64,000 bases of DNA from CAYWMP01 sp964459445 (GTDB lineage Bacteria; Desulfobacterota; DSM-4660; Desulfatiglandales; HGW-15), in assembly GCA_964459445.1 (NCBI GenBank), contig CAYWMP010000001.1, positions 65,460 through 129,459 on the forward strand. The letters are read 5' to 3'. The notes beneath the pieces are model-generated. The model was not told where the DNA came from and searched no databases. It saw only the letters and a program-made list of their open reading frames with translations. Both the position numbers and the translations under genes were made by a program. Every line of letters starts with the position of its first letter. The stretch's first letter is position 1. Positions 62,008 through 64,000 of this stretch are shown here, one piece after another.

Positions 62008-62036
62008 TTGACATTTGGATCATAAACAAATAGTAT
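62008..62036 (+). promoter_or_regulatory. Sigma-70 promoter almost touching a start codon
   Basis: -35 TTGACA (62008-62013), 17-bp spacer, -10 TAGTAT (62031-62036). The next gene starts at 62046, so a start site 7 nt after the -10 would leave about 3 nt of leader. Confidence 0.6.
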
Positions 62037-62045
62037 GTTCAAGTC

Positions 62046-62432
62046 ATGAACAATCCCTATGAACAGGAAATTCGGTATCGCTTGCTCAAAATATTGAGCA
62101 ATAATTCCAATCTGACCCAGCGTGAAATGGCTAGAGATATGGGAATCAGCCTGGGAAAAGTGAATTTCTGTCTTTCGGAATTGACAAAGAGAGGATTTAT
62201 CAAAATCAATCGTTTCAAGAATTCCGCAAACAAAGCACAATATATTTATCTTCTTACGCCAAGGGGTATAGAGGAAAAAGCCAGGCTGGCCCTCAGTTTT
62301 TTAAAGAGAAAGATCACTGAATATGAAGAAATAAAAAGACAGATCAAAGATTTGGCTCGAGAAGTCCAAAATGAAACATTAGGCGAGATCCACGCTGAGA
62401 ATCTCCTAGACTTGGAGGAAGGCAACCCCTAG
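62046..62432 (+). CDS. MarR-type, EPS-associated transcriptional regulator
   Basis: 128 aa. The winged helix-turn-helix is seen in NSNLTQREMARDMGISLGKV and FCLSELTKRGFIKI, followed by a long C-terminal coiled helix (KARLALSFLKRKITEYEEIK). It matches the EPS-associated MarR family (TIGR04176-like) found in exopolysaccharide clusters. No Shine-Dalgarno site is visible and the promoter is very close, so leaderless translation is plausible. The next regulator gene follows 52 bp later. Confidence 0.8.
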   Translation: MNNPYEQEIRYRLLKILSNNSNLTQREMARDMGISLGKVNFCLSELTKRGFIKINRFKNSANKAQYIYLLTPRGIEEKARLALSFLKRKITEYEEIKRQIKDLAREVQNETLGEIHAENLLDLEEGNP

Positions 62433-62484
62433 ATAATGGGCTTTATTTGTTCATTAACCGAACATATAGTATCTTAGGGTAGTT

Positions 62485-63159
62485 ATGGCGTCTCAGAAAA
62501 AATCAGAATCCCGGGATCAGCAGCTGATCGAAAGATCAGTATGTATTATTGGTCCACGTAGACTGCAGAACGAATTGATGGCCAAAATTATGGAGCAGGA
62601 AACGGGGGCAGACTGTCGATGTGTTCCGGATGTAAACAGCAGTTTCGAAAATGGGCATGGACCTGTTCCCCGACAAGAAATGCTTCTGTGGGATTTTCAT
62701 GACGGGGATTTGAACAGTCTCTCGATCACGCTTGGGGCAGACGCAAAAGCGGCGCTTTCTGAAAAGCTTTTGGTCCTATTTAACTTGAGTCAAAGTCAAG
62801 GGATTGAAGAATATGCTGTTGGTAATGGGGTTAAAGGCTTTTTCTATGAAGATGACAGCCTTGATAACCTGATAAAAGGAACAAAAGCCATCTTCGATGG
62901 CGAACTGTGGGTTTCAAGAAAAATCATGTCCAGATATGTCCTCGATCACGATATTTTCTCTGCCAAGGCCAAAAGCATATTGACAAAGAGAGAGCTTGAG
63001 ATCTTGTCCTTAATTGCCTTGGGCGCAAAAAACGAAGAGATTGGAAAAAAGCTCTATATCAGCACCAATACCGTTAAGACGCACATATACAACATCTTTC
63101 AAAAGATAAATGTATCAAACAGGCTCCAGGCTGCTTTGTGGGCCGCTAAAAATCTTTGA
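62485..63159 (+). CDS. LuxR/CsgD-type transcriptional regulator
   Basis: 224 aa. The N-terminal 130 residues are a receiver-like fold (SVCIIGPRRLQNELMAKIME, then EMLLWDFHDGDLNSLSI) without the standard acidic pocket, as in CsgD/VpsT-type regulators. The C-terminal LuxR HTH is complete: LTKRELEILSLIALGAKNEE and KLYISTNTVKTHIYNIFQKI. It probably controls surface polysaccharide or biofilm genes together with the MarR-type regulator upstream; the target genes are not in the window. Confidence 0.82.
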   Translation: MASQKKSESRDQQLIERSVCIIGPRRLQNELMAKIMEQETGADCRCVPDVNSSFENGHGPVPRQEMLLWDFHDGDLNSLSITLGADAKAALSEKLLVLFNLSQSQGIEEYAVGNGVKGFFYEDDSLDNLIKGTKAIFDGELWVSRKIMSRYVLDHDIFSAKAKSILTKRELEILSLIALGAKNEEIGKKLYISTNTVKTHIYNIFQKINVSNRLQAALWAAKNL

Positions 63160-63377
63160 AAAACCTTCATCCCTTGGGAATAAACCCTTTCGTCCTGCGC
63201 ATTTTTGGTTAGCTGCAGGTACGAATCTCTGTCCAGAAAAAAGCTAGTACTACTTTACTATGTTAGCAACCAACCCTTATGACCCAATAATACTAGTAAA
63301 AATCAGCCCTTCTGCGTATTGTGTTTTTTAACTGTTTGTTTCAAAAACGTAATAAATTCAATTGAGAGCCTTAAACC

Positions 63378-63707
63378 ATGGAAGAGCGAAGAGAATTTGA
63401 ACGATTTGAGTTAGAGATTCCAGCCACGATAGATGAAAGCGGCGAGGTTGAAGACATCAAAAAGTTAGCCCTTAAATCGAGGGACATTTCCGCTGGGGGT
63501 GGTTTTTTCCCAACAAGCACGCCCTTGCGAGAGGGTGAAGAGGTTCAGCTGGATCTTGCTCTAGAGATTGAAAAACTGAAAAGGATCACCGATTCAGAAT
63601 GCCGGATCATCGTTAAAGGTATCGTCGTAAGATCCGATGACGCAGGAATGGCGATTCGCTTTCATCCAAACTACCGAATCATGCCTACAAAGAGCATTTT
63701 GCATTAG
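63378..63707 (+). CDS. PilZ-domain protein
   Basis: 109 aa, single PilZ domain. The N-terminal RREFERFELEIPATI matches the RxxxR c-di-GMP motif, and KSRDISAGGGFFPTSTPLRE gives the (D/N)xSxxG motif, with hydrophobic strands ending GMAIRFHP. It is therefore a likely c-di-GMP-binding adaptor. Lies beside two EPS-type regulators. It is preceded by an AT-rich 218-bp stretch. Confidence 0.85.
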   Translation: MEERREFERFELEIPATIDESGEVEDIKKLALKSRDISAGGGFFPTSTPLREGEEVQLDLALEIEKLKRITDSECRIIVKGIVVRSDDAGMAIRFHPNYRIMPTKSILH

Positions 63708-63902
63708 AGCCAATATCGCTGGATAAATTTAGGTCTAATTTCCGTTGAGTAAACCATATGCGTTGAAATATATCCCGCATTATATTGGTTATTTATTATT
63801 TAATTACAACAACTTATAAAGCATTCCCCGTGTAACTCAAGGGGCGGAGCTATGCCTAAAGAGGGCGTTATGCGAAGGTCTTAACAAAAACAGCAAAAAC
63901 CG
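63708..63902. other. Intergenic region with a family 1 repeat end
   Basis: Contains GAGGGCGTTATGCGAAGGTCTTA (part shown: GGGCGTTATGCGAAGGTCT, about 63864-63882), the same end word as at 24373-24392. No gene. Confidence 0.45.
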
Positions 63903-64000
63903 ATGAAATATCCCATTACTAAAACTGAGATTCTTGATTCAATAAAATCCGAAAAGGATTTTCTTGCACGACAATTTGGAGTAGTCAATATTGGTCTTTT
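63903..64000 (+). CDS. Nucleotidyltransferase-like protein, start only
   Basis: The frame opens with ATG at 63903 and runs off the window. The first 32 residues, KTEILDSIKSEKDFLARQFG then VVNIGLF, resemble the start of MNT-type minimal nucleotidyltransferases, where this strand precedes the GSxxxG motif. That motif would lie just past the window end, so the call is tentative. Confidence 0.5.
   Translation, partial: MKYPITKTEILDSIKSEKDFLARQFGVVNIGL

Overview
The window looks like chromosome from an anaerobic, Gram-negative bacterium of the former Deltaproteobacteria (Desulfobacterota), most likely a sulfate reducer or a syntroph. The pointers are a HdrA/Flx-type electron-bifurcation operon, a selenocysteine decoding factor, lipid A/LPS and outer-membrane assembly genes (waaA, bamD, a large AsmA-like protein), type IV pilus retraction ATPases and several protein families common in that group (DUF3786, SH3/coiled-coil protein, MJ0042 zinc-ribbon protein). 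This placement is inference from gene content; there is no rRNA in the window.

Layout. 1-10 kb: housekeeping and DNA repair (larC end, pgpA, cinA, thpR, recA, alaS, bamD, trxA, radA). 10-23 kb: universal stress protein, patatin, nitroreductase, SH3 protein behind a sigma-54-type promoter, stand-alone IMP cyclohydrolase, waaA, glgC, HAD phosphatase, lytic transglycosylase, J-domain protein. 23-38 kb: GHMP kinase, two PilT-type ATPases, a GNAT acetyltransferase next to a histone-deacetylase-family protein, a 1134-residue AsmA-like protein, phospholipid synthase/Nudix pair, and an SPFH/zinc-ribbon pair. 38-45 kb: a minus-strand operon hdrA-flxD-flxC-flxB-flxA. 45-51 kb: redox-type sensor kinase and sigma-54 activator, archaemetzincin, and two cysteine-rich proteins with an H-protein fold. 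51-59 kb: VanZ-sulfatase fusion, macro-domain protein, XdhC, YqeC, SelB. 59-64 kb: tRNA-Asn, a metalloprotease-like lipoprotein, PilZ proteins, and EPS-type regulators.

The main discovery is that two genes of the hdr/flx operon are split by in-frame TGA codons at positions where their families carry a conserved cysteine. hdrA has TGA at codon 60 and flxD/mvhD at codon 67. In both cases a bacterial-SECIS-like hairpin with a G at the start of its apical loop lies 21-23 nt downstream, and selB is encoded 12 kb away. Both are therefore read as selenoproteins, and the real proteins are about 1009 and 143 residues long. No tRNA-Sec, selA or selD was seen in the window.

Second theme: the pair of H-protein-like genes (48.8-50.8 kb) lacks the lipoylation lysine, carries duplicated cysteine motifs, starts behind a near-perfect sigma-54 promoter and lies close to a sigma-54 activator. 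Third theme: intergenic DNA is filled with short palindromic dispersed repeats (families built on AGACCTTTGCAAAACGCCC, on AGGCTGTTAAAAAACG, and a 68-bp AT-rich repeat). Their ends repeatedly coincide with stop codons of neighbouring genes, including inside the hdr/flx operon.
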